In this document: positions 44,212 through 56,107 of the stretch, piece by piece
Numbering within the stretch: position 1 is the first letter of the stretch
Layout of the letters: each line of letters opens with the position of its first letter
NCBI GenBank assembly: GCA_025738555.1
Contig: JAOVFP010000006.1
Span: 4,340,001-4,404,000 of the forward strand
Origin: Cyathus striatus
Lineage: Eukaryota; Basidiomycota; Agaricomycetes; Agaricales; Nidulariaceae
Direction: 5' to 3'
Length of the DNA: 64,000 bases
The notes under the pieces: generated by a model
What the model saw: only the letters and a program-made list of their open reading frames with translations
What the model was told of the DNA's origin: nothing
The model's database searches: none
Made by a program: the position numbers and the translations under genes

Positions 44212-47200
44212 TCATGTGGTTGCCAACTTAAGTGGTGATTTACAGGTAGCTGGACCACTGCTGGTTACCTAAATTATTTCTGAATTATGGTCCATTGTTT
44301 AGCAAAGTAGGAATAATAGGTACCTCATTGCTAATTAGTGGCTCAGTGTGCATTAATTTGCCCTTGAACTTAGACTTGAAGTATGTTCCCATTCTCTTTG
44401 ACTTCATTTTCATAGGATTTCCCTAAATGCAATTATTAGCAATTTTACTTTCATATATGGAAAAGGAATGGAGATATCACCATGTCAGAAGAACCCTGGT
44501 TATTGGAATTGATAACATTTTTATAATGCTTCCTTAATATCAGTGATTTCATAGCCACCTTGGCAGATTTAATTACATCTAGTACGCAATATTTGTACTT
44601 CAATGTAACTCTATTTGCTATACTTTCAGTTTCACATATTTCATTATTTGCATTTGGAGTTACAAAGTTGTCCACAGTCTGGTGTTTATCAGGTTGTTCA
44701 TTTCCAAGATGACTCTTCCACAAATTCATAACTTCTATTCTTAGCTGTGCAGCATCTGTATGTTTACCTAGATTTGTATATGATATTATAAGATTGGCCA
44801 TGCTTTGAAGTGTATCACGGTGCTCATTTCCAAGAATTCTCTTCCGGAAATCCAAAACTTCAATTTCCAGTTGTTCTGCATCTGTATGTTTATATTGATT
44901 TTTGAAACAGATTGCAAGATTGGCCATACTTCTAAGGGTATCAGGATGCTCATCTCCAAGAACTCTTTTTCTTAAATCCAAAACTTCAATTCCCAGCTGT
45001 TCTGCATCTGTATATTTACCTAGTTTTATATAAAATACTGTGAGATTGGCCATGCTCTGCAATGTATCATGATGCTCATTTCCAAGAATTCTCTTATTCA
45101 AATTTAAAACTTCTATTCCCAGCTGTTCTGCATCTGTAAGTTTACCTAGATTGGCAAATGAAACTGCTAGGTTGGCCATGCTCTGAAGTGTACTATGATG
45201 CTCATCTCCAAGAATTCTCTTCCGTAAATCTAAAACCTCAGTTTCCAGTTGTTCTGCATCTATGTGTTTACCCAGATTTTTCAATGAGATTGCAAGATTA
45301 GCCATGGACTGGAGGGTATTGGGATGCTTACTGCCTAGTATTCTCTTCTGCAAATCCAAAAGTTCAATTTGAAGTTGTTCAGCATCTGCGTATTTATCTA
45401 GGTTCATGTATGATATTGCAAGATTAGCCATGCACTGGAGTGTAGCAGGATGTTCCTTTCCAAGTGTTCTTTTCTGCAAATTCACAACTTCAATTTCAAG
45501 TTGTTCAGCATCTTTATGTTTACCTAGATTTGTATATGAGATTGCAAGGTTGCACATGCTCTGGAGTGTATCACGATGTTCATCTCCAAGAATTCTCTTT
45601 CGTAAATCCAAAACCTCCATTTCCAGCTGTTCTGCATCTATATGTCTACTGAGATTTTTCAATGAGATTGCAAGATTGGCCATGCTCCGGAGTGTATCAG
45701 GATGGTCATATCCAAGAATTCTCTTCTTTAAATGCAAAACTTCATTTCCAAGTTGTTCTGCATGTGTATATTTACTTAGATTTGTGTACAAAACTACAAG
45801 ATTGGCCATGCTCCGCAGTGTATCATGATGCTCATTTCCAAGAATTCTTTTCCGCAACTCTAACACTATGATTTCTAGCTGCTCTGCATCTTTATGTTTA
45901 CCAAGATTTTTCAAAGAGATTGCAAGATTGGCCATGCTTTGGAGTGTATCAGGATGCTCATTTCCAAGAATTCTTTTCCGCAAATCCAAGACTTCAATTT
46001 CTAGTTGTTCTGCATCTGCATGTTTACCCAGATTTTTCCATGAGGTTGCAATATTGGCCATACTCCAAAGTGTATCAGGATGCTCATTTCCAAGAATTTT
46101 CTTCTGAAGGTTTAATACTTCAATTTCCAGTTGTATTGCTTCTGTATGTTTCCCTAATTCTTTATAACAAAATGCAATCTTGGCCATACTCTGGAGTGTA
46201 TTGGGGTTCTGGTCCCCAACTATTGGTCTCCACATGTCTAAAATTTTATTCTCCACATGCAGAGCATTTATTGTTTTGCCTTGATTGCAATATGTAATCA
46301 CCATGTGTTGAAGTTCACAAAGTACTTGCTCAATACTTGGAAGAATAATTTTGTTGACTCTTCCCCCCAAACACATATTTTCCATTGATATTAAACTGTC
46401 ATTGAAGGTTGGCTGAAACCCCACATGTTTCTCCATATACTTTTGAGCTACTTTTAATCTATATTCCTCTTCCATCTTGTATTTACAATTTTTCTGCAAT
46501 ATATGTGCTAGTATGTTGAAAATATCATTATAGTACATTGATTTAATTATATCATCATCATGAAGTATATTTTGCAAAGTGTGAGGCAGGAGATTGTTTA
46601 CATATATATTATTAACTGTTGCATTTTTGCTTGAGACAGAGCTAACTAATACTGATCTGGCATTTAGAATCCATAGTCGCTTTTCAGTCACTGATAATCG
46701 ATCTTGACAATATGTCTGTATTAGTGGGTGTAAATTAAATAATGATTCTGTTGTAGTTTTGTTAATCAATGAAAATGATATAAGCAATTCAATGCTTTCT
46801 GTAAAGATCCAGTCATTCCAATTTCCTAATTCATCTATATTAAGGATTGTAACATCCATTGAGGGTAGATATGAAGGTATATCTTCATAGTTGTAAAGCT
46901 CTTTATTTTCTGAAAAGTACTTTGCAGCTCTTTCAAATATCAACTTAGATATTTTTTCATAGTGTAAAAATGCACAAATGTTCATTAGAATTATAGCATA
47001 TTTTGCTGCAGCCTTGCTATCCTCATTCTCATTGCAATTTGATATTTGTAGTATCTTTTTAAATGATATTTCCAAGGTTTTATATACTGTTTTATTGTAT
47101 CCTGATTCACCCTTGAACTTTTCATGATTCAAGATTTTTGGTCTGTATTTATCATAGATATTTATAAAATCAGAAAACCCACAATGAACTTGAGTGATAT

Positions 47201-48023
47201 ATGCTCCAGCCATATCAATGGCTAATGGTAAATAATGCAATTTTTGGACTATAATTTTTGCTTCCTCAAAATGCTCTTCAGAATTTTTATCAATTCCACT
47301 TGTATTAAAGAGCAGATCAACTGCAGCTGCTTTACTCATTTCAGATACTTCCACTGAGTTCTGATGTGTAGTAATTCTGCTTAGAGCAGGATTTCTGCTT
47401 GTAATTAAAATATTCCCTTTATTTCCTTGGGGAAGAAACTTTTCCACTAATTCAGGACTGCCATCAGCATTGTCAAAGATGATAAGCCATTCAGATTCTA
47501 GATTAGAAATCCAATTTAACACCATAGTGGCAGAGAATGAAGTTGCAGAGGTTCCCGGAGAAGATGTCTTCTTATATATTTCTTTGAGACTTTGATTGAT
47601 TGTATCCTCAGATGTTGCATCAATCCAAAATGTGTAGGCATATCTATTGTAGATTATTGATCATGTAAAGAAGGTAGTAATAAAAAGACTCACTGGCCAG
47701 CTTTCTCATCATTAAATTTCAAACAGATCTGAGTCTTTCCAATGCCACCCATTCCATACAGAAGGAACATCTTTCTCTCAGTTGTACTTGTTTGTGAAAA
47801 ATGCTCATGAAGTCGGTCAAGATACATCTCTTGACCAATAAAATTTTGAGAAGTGCAAGGAGCACTGGTTCGAAGTGGAGAAAGGGGCTCATCTTTTGCC
47901 TGATTGTATATATTCTGTAAATGACTTAAAGCTCAAAATTTAATTCCAAACACTTTTACTTACCTGTGTATCAATCATTAGTGCATGTTCAATTGTAAAG
48001 TTGTGAGCATTTGTGAGCAACAT
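44212..48023 (-). CDS. NLR3: NB-ARC / TPR STAND protein
   Basis: Proposed CDS is complement(44212..44268, 44324..44422, 44481..47643, 47694..47914, 47964..48023): 57, 99, 3163, 221 and 60 nt, total 3600 nt, 1199 residues, all introns GT-AG. N-terminal exon MLLTNAHNFTIEHALMIDTQ; P-loop GMGGIGKT; Walker B WLIIFDNAD; LITSRNP; LPLAIDMAGAY; HPLIQTYCQD. Twelve full 42-residue TPRs plus one degenerate unit span about residues 573-1095. The units are more divergent from each other than in NLR1, 2 and 4 (LAISLKNLGKH and LAISYTNLGKH types), so this copy looks older or less homogenised. The basic tail KMKSKRMGTYFKSKFKGK and the last exon VTSSGPATCKSPLKLATT parallel those of NLR1. Few CpGs. Role as for NLR1. 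Confidence 0.93.
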
Positions 48024-48117
48024 ATTGTTAGTTGTGTGGGGGACTATTAATGATAAAATGTCGTGCTGTTTACTGTTGAAGTGATGGGCGAAATATCACC
48101 ACTAGGTGCAGACGGGC

Positions 48118-48132
48118 AATCTTTATATTGCG
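48118..48132 (-). promoter_or_regulatory. NLR3 core promoter (TATA box)
   Basis: CAATATAAAG on the minus strand about 100 bases upstream of the ATG, aligned with the NLR1 and NLR2 boxes. ATCACTTGACAAGTACAGCC follows upstream as in NLR1. Confidence 0.55.
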
Positions 48133-48234
48133 CAATGTATGTCATTTATATCTCCATCAATTGCGATCACTTGACAAGTACAGCCTTTCCCGTTATTCTT
48201 ACACCATCCTTGAATGTATTTTAATTGCTAGCGC

Positions 48235-49155
48235 TGGATCTCAAACAAGAACTCGGAAGTTGATGAGAAGGAAAGGTATTTCTAGTATAGCATCCGATAA
48301 AGATCCGATACATATAACTATTGAACTTGCAACGGAGAATCCGTAAACAATTACAGGAAATCGAATAACAAGAAAGTTGCATTAATTTTGTTACCAGTCG
48401 CTCTCAACTCTTGTGCTCACAATATTGAGCTTACCCACTCTCCTTGCTCCTTTCATCGCACCCTCCCTTCCGATACAAATTTCGTATTTGCCTTTACCTC
48501 CTGCTGGCTGCTTCCTGCGCCTCATGCACATACTCGGCACAGCAAACGGGAAAGCGTACCATTAATCGGTGGGTGGCTCGTTTATGGTGAATGAGTTGGA
48601 GAGGGCGTTCATTGGCGCGTGAGTTAAAGGCGGGGAGACTCGGTGGAAGGAGAGCAGAATAGAACGGACTGAAGTTCTGTGGGGGCCGACAAAGCCATTC
48701 TCTCCAGAGATAAGCTATCTCCGTCCTATCCTGTGATGTCCCTTGCAAACCATACGCCTCATATCCTCATCCTCTCGCTCCGTCCTACACCCCATGCTGT
48801 CTGATTGTTGCGAAAACAGAGCTTTTCGAGTTTTAGAAAAACGTCCGCGTTGGCTACTTTAAAGAGTGTGCAAGACGAAATGTTTGGCGTTTAGAAAAGT
48901 AAAATAGTCGGCGGTGTCTTCATCTGTTGAGAATAGCGGTTACGAGAGGAGTGTATACAGCTGAAGCACGAAGGGGTGGATGAAAGCTGTATTAAAGAGC
49001 TTGTAACCATTTGCGACGTGACACAGCCTTTCCAGTCGCAAACCCATAGTGCTGGTGTACCGGCGCCCTTACAATGATGAGTATGAGGGGTCGAGAATCT
49101 ATATCTAGTATCACCTTCAACGACGACGGGAACAAAATACAAAAGGAACCGACCT
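48235..49155. other. Intergenic, no supported gene
   Basis: The proximal 100 bases (AGGTATTTCTAGTATAGCAT, then CCGATAAAGATCCGAT) still match the NLR2 upstream region. Beyond that I see no coding, RNA or repeat signal that I can support. Confidence 0.35.
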
Positions 49156-49159
49156 TTAC

Positions 49160-50010
49160 GTGGCCACGTCGGATAGACTACCCCCCGCACAACCTGCCCA
49201 CCAGTACCTAGGAGCCGCAATCCGAGGCATATCCGTCCTCGTCCTCTTACGCAACAATACCTAGCTATAAGACACACCAATACCATTATAACGAATAAAA
49301 AAGACGAAAAGAAACGTACCCCTAAAACACAACACATTGCCACTGAAAGCACTAATGAACGCCTCTCTCAAAAGCGTGAACAAAGCATCCGGTAGCATTA
49401 TCCTACTCCCCCTGCCTTCCCCAAATCCCAAGGTAGCGGGGGGGGGAACAGTATACGTCGGCTTAGACGATGCAGTCTGCCTCGTTCTCTTTTATATCCC
49501 TTGCGCAAGCGAATGTGTGCTCAGCTCAGGTGCAGGGGACGGAACTGAACACACAATTGACGCTGGGGAACTATGCGTGATCGTTAGTTCACAACCTCTG
49601 GCTGTTGAAACTCCTCTATATAAAGGTTTATTCTTCAAACTGGACACGCCAGGTCTTCGGGGGACGAGGTGTAAACACTTACGCCCTTGAAGTTGAGCTT
49701 GTAGGAGAGGATAGTTCATTTGTACCTGTATTAGTAGGTGGTGGTTGTAGGAAATGCAAGGTATCTGGGCCAGGGCGAAGAGGGCGAAGAGGAGTTGGTA
49801 TTGAGCGGGGACGAGATTTGTATCGTTGCTGTTCCAGTTTCAGTTTCAGTTGGTGTTCCAGAGGAAGAGGTGGTGGTGGTAGTGGAGGAGGAGGAGGAGG
49901 AGGAGGAGGAGGAGGAAGAGTCGTATGGGAAGAGAATGGGTGCTTTAGGCGGGAAGGATGAAAGTGGGTGGTGAGTTAGGAGGAGGGCAGACGTCACTAG
50001 CACTGAGTAT
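49160..50010 (-). pseudogene. 5' part of MLKL-like/kinase relic, copy E
   Basis: Only the 5' leader half of the family is present. A Ser-run leader (SSPPKAPILFPYDSSSS, coded by a GGA/CTC repeat at about 49870-49920) is followed by ISSPLNTNSSSPSSP, then the VQFEE block with the conserved in-frame TAG (49616-49618), and the segment matching the exon near 17.0 and 41.2 kb (49160-49310). The four-helix exons are absent. Confidence 0.5.
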
Positions 50011-52640
50011 GGGGAGGATGGTGTTTGGTGGTGTTCTGCTACATAGGGCTTTGAACATATTGTCTCGGCTCACTGGCCGTCTCTCTCCAGCCCAGTTGAA
50101 TCCCAGCTTGAAGTTCTCACTCTCGATGCACGACAGGCCTGCAATGGTGTTATGCGTCACGCCTCCTCGAATGTTATGCCATCTAGCAACTTCCGGTAAG
50201 TACGTTTTGGTACCGAGTCCGGATCGCCTGGGATCGTCGCATAAGTGTAATCGCCGCTTATCGCCTTCACCGTGTGTATTTTCGTTGTCGATGAGTGACT
50301 CGACTTTCTTCTTCGACCACATACGAGCTACATGTGCTCTCTACACATACAGAACCAACCACTCCGCCTACTATAATTTTGTTATTAAAAAGGTACAACC
50401 TTGCACCCAGATATCTTATTCCCTGGACCCAGCTTGAACTCACAAAATCCGAAAAAAGGGCAGTCGAACCTGCTCCAGCATGACGACTCGACGACCGTCC
50501 ACGCCAAGCTCATACTGCCGCTTCACCCGAATGTGTCTTTCTCCAATCTAATTTCACCCTCCACCAAGCTATAATAATCGCATAGCGCAGTTTCTACACC
50601 AAGGAGATGACTGTTCTTCGTATTACATGGCATCTGAAGCAAAGTCTAAGAGCGTTTTAGCGTGTACTTGGAGGGTGAAGTCTTGGTGGGACTGACTCTG
50701 CACGTACCGTTACGTTCCTTGTTCATGATTCCGTGAGTGATCAGAGAAATAGGTGAACCATGGTAGTATCGATGTATACTAGTCGGATTGGCACGCACGG
50801 TTATACGCACGACTGCACCTCTCCTTCGACGACAACGCCCTGGCCCGCGCATCTTATGGAGATTCACGAGGAGAGCTGCTTAGACGCTACCTTCACCCTG
50901 TAACGTCAATAGTTCGTCAATGGATACGAAATGAGACGGACGGCTCCTGAGGTATGTTTTACCTGACGATGTTGAATGTTCTGACCTTGCGGATAGTTAT
51001 GCATTCGTCTATTAACACACAATGATTGCGAAGCTCACGATCTCGTCGATCATCTGCCACTGTGCCATCACTCCCTCTCTCTTCGGCTCTGTGTAACGCG
51101 TTGGAGCACATTGGCCAGACGAACACCAGCTCTGGACAGAATGGCCACGTCACCCTCATGCGCCTACATCATCCCCCTCTACCAGCTGTTGCCCTATGCA
51201 CCCTCGCCACTTCTCTCACTCAGACATCGCACGACTCCGCGCACGTAGACCTACCATCAGAACCCCCGAATCGGAGACCTGACCTACTTGCGTCGATCTG
51301 GGCCACGCTCAACAAGTCTTCGTTGCTCACGGGGTGAGAGGGTATAGTGAAGCCAGCGTACCAGACACAGCGAGAGCCGGGCGACTTGCTGGAATATGAA
51401 ATATGTGTGGGGCTTTACGATGCAGGGGAGGATGCGTTTGAGGACAACTGCGGTGATGGGGATGGTGGGATGAAGGATGAAGATAAACACCATGGACATG
51501 ATCACGGGTCTTCGCTCATGCTACGACGTGCAACTTCAAATACACCACGTACCGTCTCGGATGATTTCACCGTTCACTTGTTCAAGCTTCTGGGTAATGT
51601 TCATCGATAAAGAGTAGAATTAAGGTGGATGGACTTCGAGTTCCTTATTTGTGGCGAAGTCAGGCCCACGAAAACCGACATCTGTATCATTGATGCGTCG
51701 TGGATTTGACGCTAACGCCAACAGCTATCACAACTTTCCTCAAAAACTTGCTGAGGCTGTGCTACCTTACTCACATTTGTTATTCTTCCACATTGCCTGG
51801 CGGTGCGGCTGACAACTATCAACTATCACAGTCGCGACGCAAACGTGACCGAGCTCCCCACGTCTAGCGGGCTTTTGAAATCTTGCGTCGTGGTTAGTAT
51901 GCTCTCCTTCTGCCTCACTCGCATTCTTTTTGTCAACTCTCTTGCGCAAAGAAGGAGTCTACGGGTATTGTTCGCTGGAGCACATGTTATCTACATCCAT
52001 ACCAGACGAAACATGAAGGAACGTCCTGTCACCCCCCAACGCGCGCACATTGTACCATCCGACGAGTCTTCGCATACGTAATCCTACTATACCCCCGCGA
52101 CACCTACGTACCTATCGGAATCACCAAATTGACGACCAACTTATGTTGATACGAGACACTTGTTCGACTATTACTCTCCGTGCTGCTCATCTCTGTGCTC
52201 CTCACAGTCCATAGCGAGCACCGAACATACCCCAGGACTGTGAAGGACGCGCAGGGATAACTCGACGCGGGGGATGATACTGGGTGTCGGTATGCTGTTG
52301 AGGACAACTGCGGTGACGAGGATGGTGCCCAGAGTTAAGATCACTACCGTCAACTCAATTAGTAGTATTTTGCTCGGATAAGGCGACTTCGAATGCACCG
52401 TGCGCTCTCGTACACATCTCTTAATGCCAACAACCACCACAGCACGTCTAGACAACATGGCGGGTCATGGAAAGGGGCCAGAGATTCAATGATGGTTGAC
52501 GAGGTATCTTGCGATGCGTGACTCTACGGTCAGTGTACACGGCATCCCGGAACAATTCCGTATCATCACCCTCCTGGTATGAATAGGCGGCTGGGATCAA
52601 CTGTATTTACGGCGGATTTACATCACTACAAGCATACATA
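50011..52640. repeat. R repeat family, copy 4
   Basis: Carries the ordered R blocks in two partial copies (CGCTTATCGCCTTC near 50252; CGATCTCGTCGATCATCTGC near 51040; GAGGACAACTGCGGTGA near 51440 and again at 52300; GAGGTATCTTGCGATGCGTG near 52501). Around 52170-52458 the minus strand has a 95-codon frame with a hydrophobic stretch (ILLIELTVVILTLGTILVTA), likely a relic of the original product. The family is not recognised. Confidence 0.5.
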
Positions 52641-52729
52641 ACAATCATTGCCATGCTCTTTAATATACGAGAATGCTTGAAAAGACAAAATATTACACTG
52701 GACTTTCGAGAGAAGACCAAGTACTAGTA

Positions 52730-53175
52730 CCAATGATTAAACCTTGAGATCACCCGGCGCCTTCTGTAAAGACTCAGTAAACTTACTGAGACATTCGTGG
52801 ATCTGCAACGAGAAGTTGGAATATGAGTGCTGAACATAGAAATAGCGATACCACGTACATGGATTTTTGTCCAGCCGTCGGAGGCATGGGGAACGAGATG
52901 CCTTTGAGACAGAGATCGGTGAAGATCCACAAGATCCACATCTGGATTAAAGCACCACTTGGGTACATCCAACGACCCGACGTCTATCAGCTCAGTACAA
53001 AAGACCACGACCTTGTGTACTGCTATGAGGGGGAATGACGCTCTTCAGGTAACATTATCCCCGCAAGATAGGTCAGGAAATGCTACAACGAGAGTCAGAA
53101 TAACGTACGAAATAACCTTAACTACCCCGCAATCTTCAGCACCCCTCCGCGCCGACGTCCTACGGTTGACCTTCT
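52730..53175 (-). pseudogene. Coding relic, family unknown (paired with 37.74-38.79 kb)
   Basis: Minus-strand segments VVFCTELIDVGSLDVPKW (53.00 kb) and FSLQIHECLSKFTESLQKAP (about 52.79 kb) read like protein; the first matches the relic near 38.3 kb. The segments lie in different frames and no complete gene can be built. Confidence 0.4.
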
Positions 53176-55110
53176 GACTTCCCATCTTAACAACCCATGA
53201 CCAGTCTCCGATGAGGAAGTATACACAGCGTGGACAGTCATCCCAGAACCATCATGATTATCCGCTACGAGATCCTCACTATGCTCCCTCGATACAGTCC
53301 GGTTCACTGCCCAATGCTCATCAAAGTCGCGGAGAAGACAAAGACCCAGAACGCATATCAGGGGACGCATGAAGGGGATAATGCTCCTCCTCCGCGAGCT
53401 CTTGCAAGCCAGACAGCCGGGGTGAGGCCATCTCTTCCACATTCAACCCCGTGGTGTTCCTAAGTACCTTGAGCTTCTGCGCAATGATCGCAAAAGGTGG
53501 ATGGCTCTTTGGATCCGAGCCCAGCGCTGCCCAAGAATGTCCTGGAAAGCAGGCATATTGAACCTTGTAGCTGGAAGGGCAGGACGTGTCTAAACATCCC
53601 AAGCACGTCCCGCAAAAGCCTATTCACTCCTCACCAGGCACACCCCCCGCTTCCGAGTCCTTCACTTCCAACCTCTCACTGAGTAAAATATCCGTACAGC
53701 GCTCCGTTAGGCGTAGGGAGACCAGACGGTTCATCTGTCCAGTTCATCAGCGTGCCATTACGAGCGCAGGTACGAACAACCAAAAAAAATAGAAGAATAA
53801 GAGGAATAAGAGAAGAGAGACGTGTATAAGAAACTGCCGTACACAGTGTGCACTAAACCAGACCACATCCATGTCCAAGAACGACAACAACGGAACGAGG
53901 GGGACGATATCGGATGGTTGGTAGGTAGGTATCGTAGGGGTAGAATACTCAACCAGTTACGAGTACCACCACCATAAACAAACAACGATTGAAAGGGTGA
54001 GAGGAGAAGAGAAAAGAAACGCACATCAGCCTCGCCGCAAACACCTACCCGGGTACGGGGAATTCAACTTCAAGCTTAAGTTCTTCGCGTGTTAGGTCAG
54101 TGCGTATGCCTAGTGTTGATAGGGCAGTTTGTAGGACGCGCTGCGTGGAGGGGATGTCAGCTATAGGGGAGAGAGCAAAAAAGTGCTAAGGGGGTGGATG
54201 AAAGAGTCAGGCGAGGAGAGGGAGGAGGCGAAGAAGATGCTAAAATGTAAAGGGAAAAGGAGAAGAGAGGTAATGAGAACGAGGGGGACAAGGAACGTAA
54301 GAGCGTAGGAAAGTGAGCGCTACAGTAACGAATGTGGTTCGAAAGAAAAGAGCTGAGCAACAGAGGAAAACCACGAACCTTTCGAACATTAACTCAAACC
54401 TCCTTTTCCTCCTTCGTCAGACCTCTCCTATGCATCTGCCAGGACCACCCCCGCTCCTCCTGCAGACCCAGAACTACAGGCTACCCCACCAAGACATAGG
54501 AGCCACATTCGGCAACGTATCTGTTCCCGTCCTCTTATGCACAGCGATACCCAACTCTACAGCACACTCAACACCATTATAACGAAAAGAAGAAAGAACG
54601 TATGTACCTCAACAGGCGACACCATCCACACCCTCCCCGTACCGGGAGTAGGAAGGAGAAGGGTGATCTCCCCAAGTCCAGGGGACGGGGCTGAATGCAC
54701 AATCGACGTAGCGTACGAGTGTGCTCGCTGGTGCACGACCTCTTGCAGGCGATCCGCGAAACTCCTCTAGGTAAAGGCTTTTTCAAATTGGACACACTCA
54801 GCCCCGGGGGCGAGGTTTAAACACCTCTTCTGCGCTTGAGATTGAGGTTGCAGGTGACGCCTGTTTTGCTTATCCTGCATTGCATGTAGCAGGGGTAAGA
54901 AACGCGAGTTTCTACTCGGGAAGTCGTGGCGAAGACGAAGAGGAGTTGAGATAGAGTGGGGACAAGATTCGTACTCCCGCTATTCTTTTCCAGTTGGCGT
55001 TGATGTTCCCGAGGAAGAGTAGGTGGAGGAGAAAGAAGAGTCGCGTGGGGAGAGAATGGGCGGTTAGGCGAGGAGGATGAAAGTGGCGGTGAGAGTTGGA
55101 ACTCACCTGA
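53176..55110 (-). pseudogene. MLKL-like N-domain / kinase gene relic, copy D
   Basis: Same layout as copies A and C. The kinase-tail block FAIIAQKLKVLRNTTGLNVE (53.5 kb) is joined to the LGMF segment at the same point as in B and C, without the kinase core. A shortened 54-codon-exon equivalent lies near 54130-54020 (LSTLGIRTDLTREELKLEVE, then a deletion). KRTGTDTLPNVAPMSWWG is near 54.52 kb, and the VQFEEAFT leader with the conserved TAG is at 54768-54770. Frameshifts and deletions occur throughout. Confidence 0.55.
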
Positions 55111-55493
55111 TGCCGTGCATGTAATATATTATGCACGGTAATTAGAACTCGAACGTAATAAAGGAGTAGGGCCGGCAAGCGGCAAAGCCCACTACCCTGT
55201 TGATAATTAACTGTTTACTCAGTAAGTGCAACAAATTAACTTATGCCCTATACCGTGTTATTAAATAGTTAGTGAATGTGAATCTATGTAGAGTCAACAA
55301 TATAATCGGATCTTTGCTCGTTGTCGATAATCCACTAAATTTTCCCAAGCTCTTCGTGAAATCCAGCAGTTTTATTAGTCCTATTTGTTCAAGCTGTCGT
55401 AGTGAAAAATAGATATGAAGAATACACCTAACAGGTAAGTGATCGGATGGGTATAATATAACATGTAATGATCAAGTAATGATTGGCTTCGGC

Positions 55494-56107
55494 TAGTGTT
55501 GCCGCCGCTTCGCTCGAAAGCTGCTGAGCCGGTGAACTGAGCCGAAATTAAGCTGAGCGAAGCGAGTGCCTGTGAAAGCTGGCTCTGACAGGTCCAGCTC
55601 AGCTAAGAAGCGTTCCCAGGCGCTCCCGAGCAGCTACGAGTCCGCTTAGCTGCAGCTTAAGTGATATTATAATACCCAGTATTTCCTCACTTGTGTACCG
55701 TGCTCATACACCACTAGTCTATGAAATCCAAATTAAATAAGTCTTATTCACATCTGTAGACATTTGAATGAGTACTTTAAGTGTTATATGAAGAAACTAA
55801 AAGGTTTCTTTGCATTCCTTTTTTAAGGTTTAATTATGTACCCCTCTATTATCAACCCAATGCCAGACATTATGTAAGTATGTAAGATTGCCAATAACAG
55901 CGCTTTTCGAGAGCCCAGCTGGGCCGAAGTATACCTATTTTAGTTTAAATTCCGGAGCTATAGCTACATCTGACTGAGCGGCTTCTGAGCCGTAGCCAGG
56001 GAAGCAAATAGACTAGAGGCAGCTCCGCTTTCAAAGCTGAGCAATTCCGTGACCCTGAGCCACGAAAGCTGAGCTAAGCCGAGCGGAGCCAAGCGGCGGC
56101 AACACTA
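55494..56107. mobile_element. hAT-like MITE, 614 bp
   Basis: Terminal inverted repeats begin TAGTGTTGCCGCCGCTT at both ends, with one mismatch soon after. TAGTGTTG termini are typical of hAT elements. The interior is rich in AGCTGAGC-type motifs in both orientations and has no ORF. The flanking 8-mers agree only partly (GCTTCGGC, GGCATGGC), so a target duplication is not certain. Confidence 0.75.

Noticed and set aside
49870..49920. GGA trinucleotide run considered as a separate microsatellite feature
   Set aside because: It codes the serine run in the leader of relic copy E, which also has a shorter serine run in copy C, so it is part of that feature.
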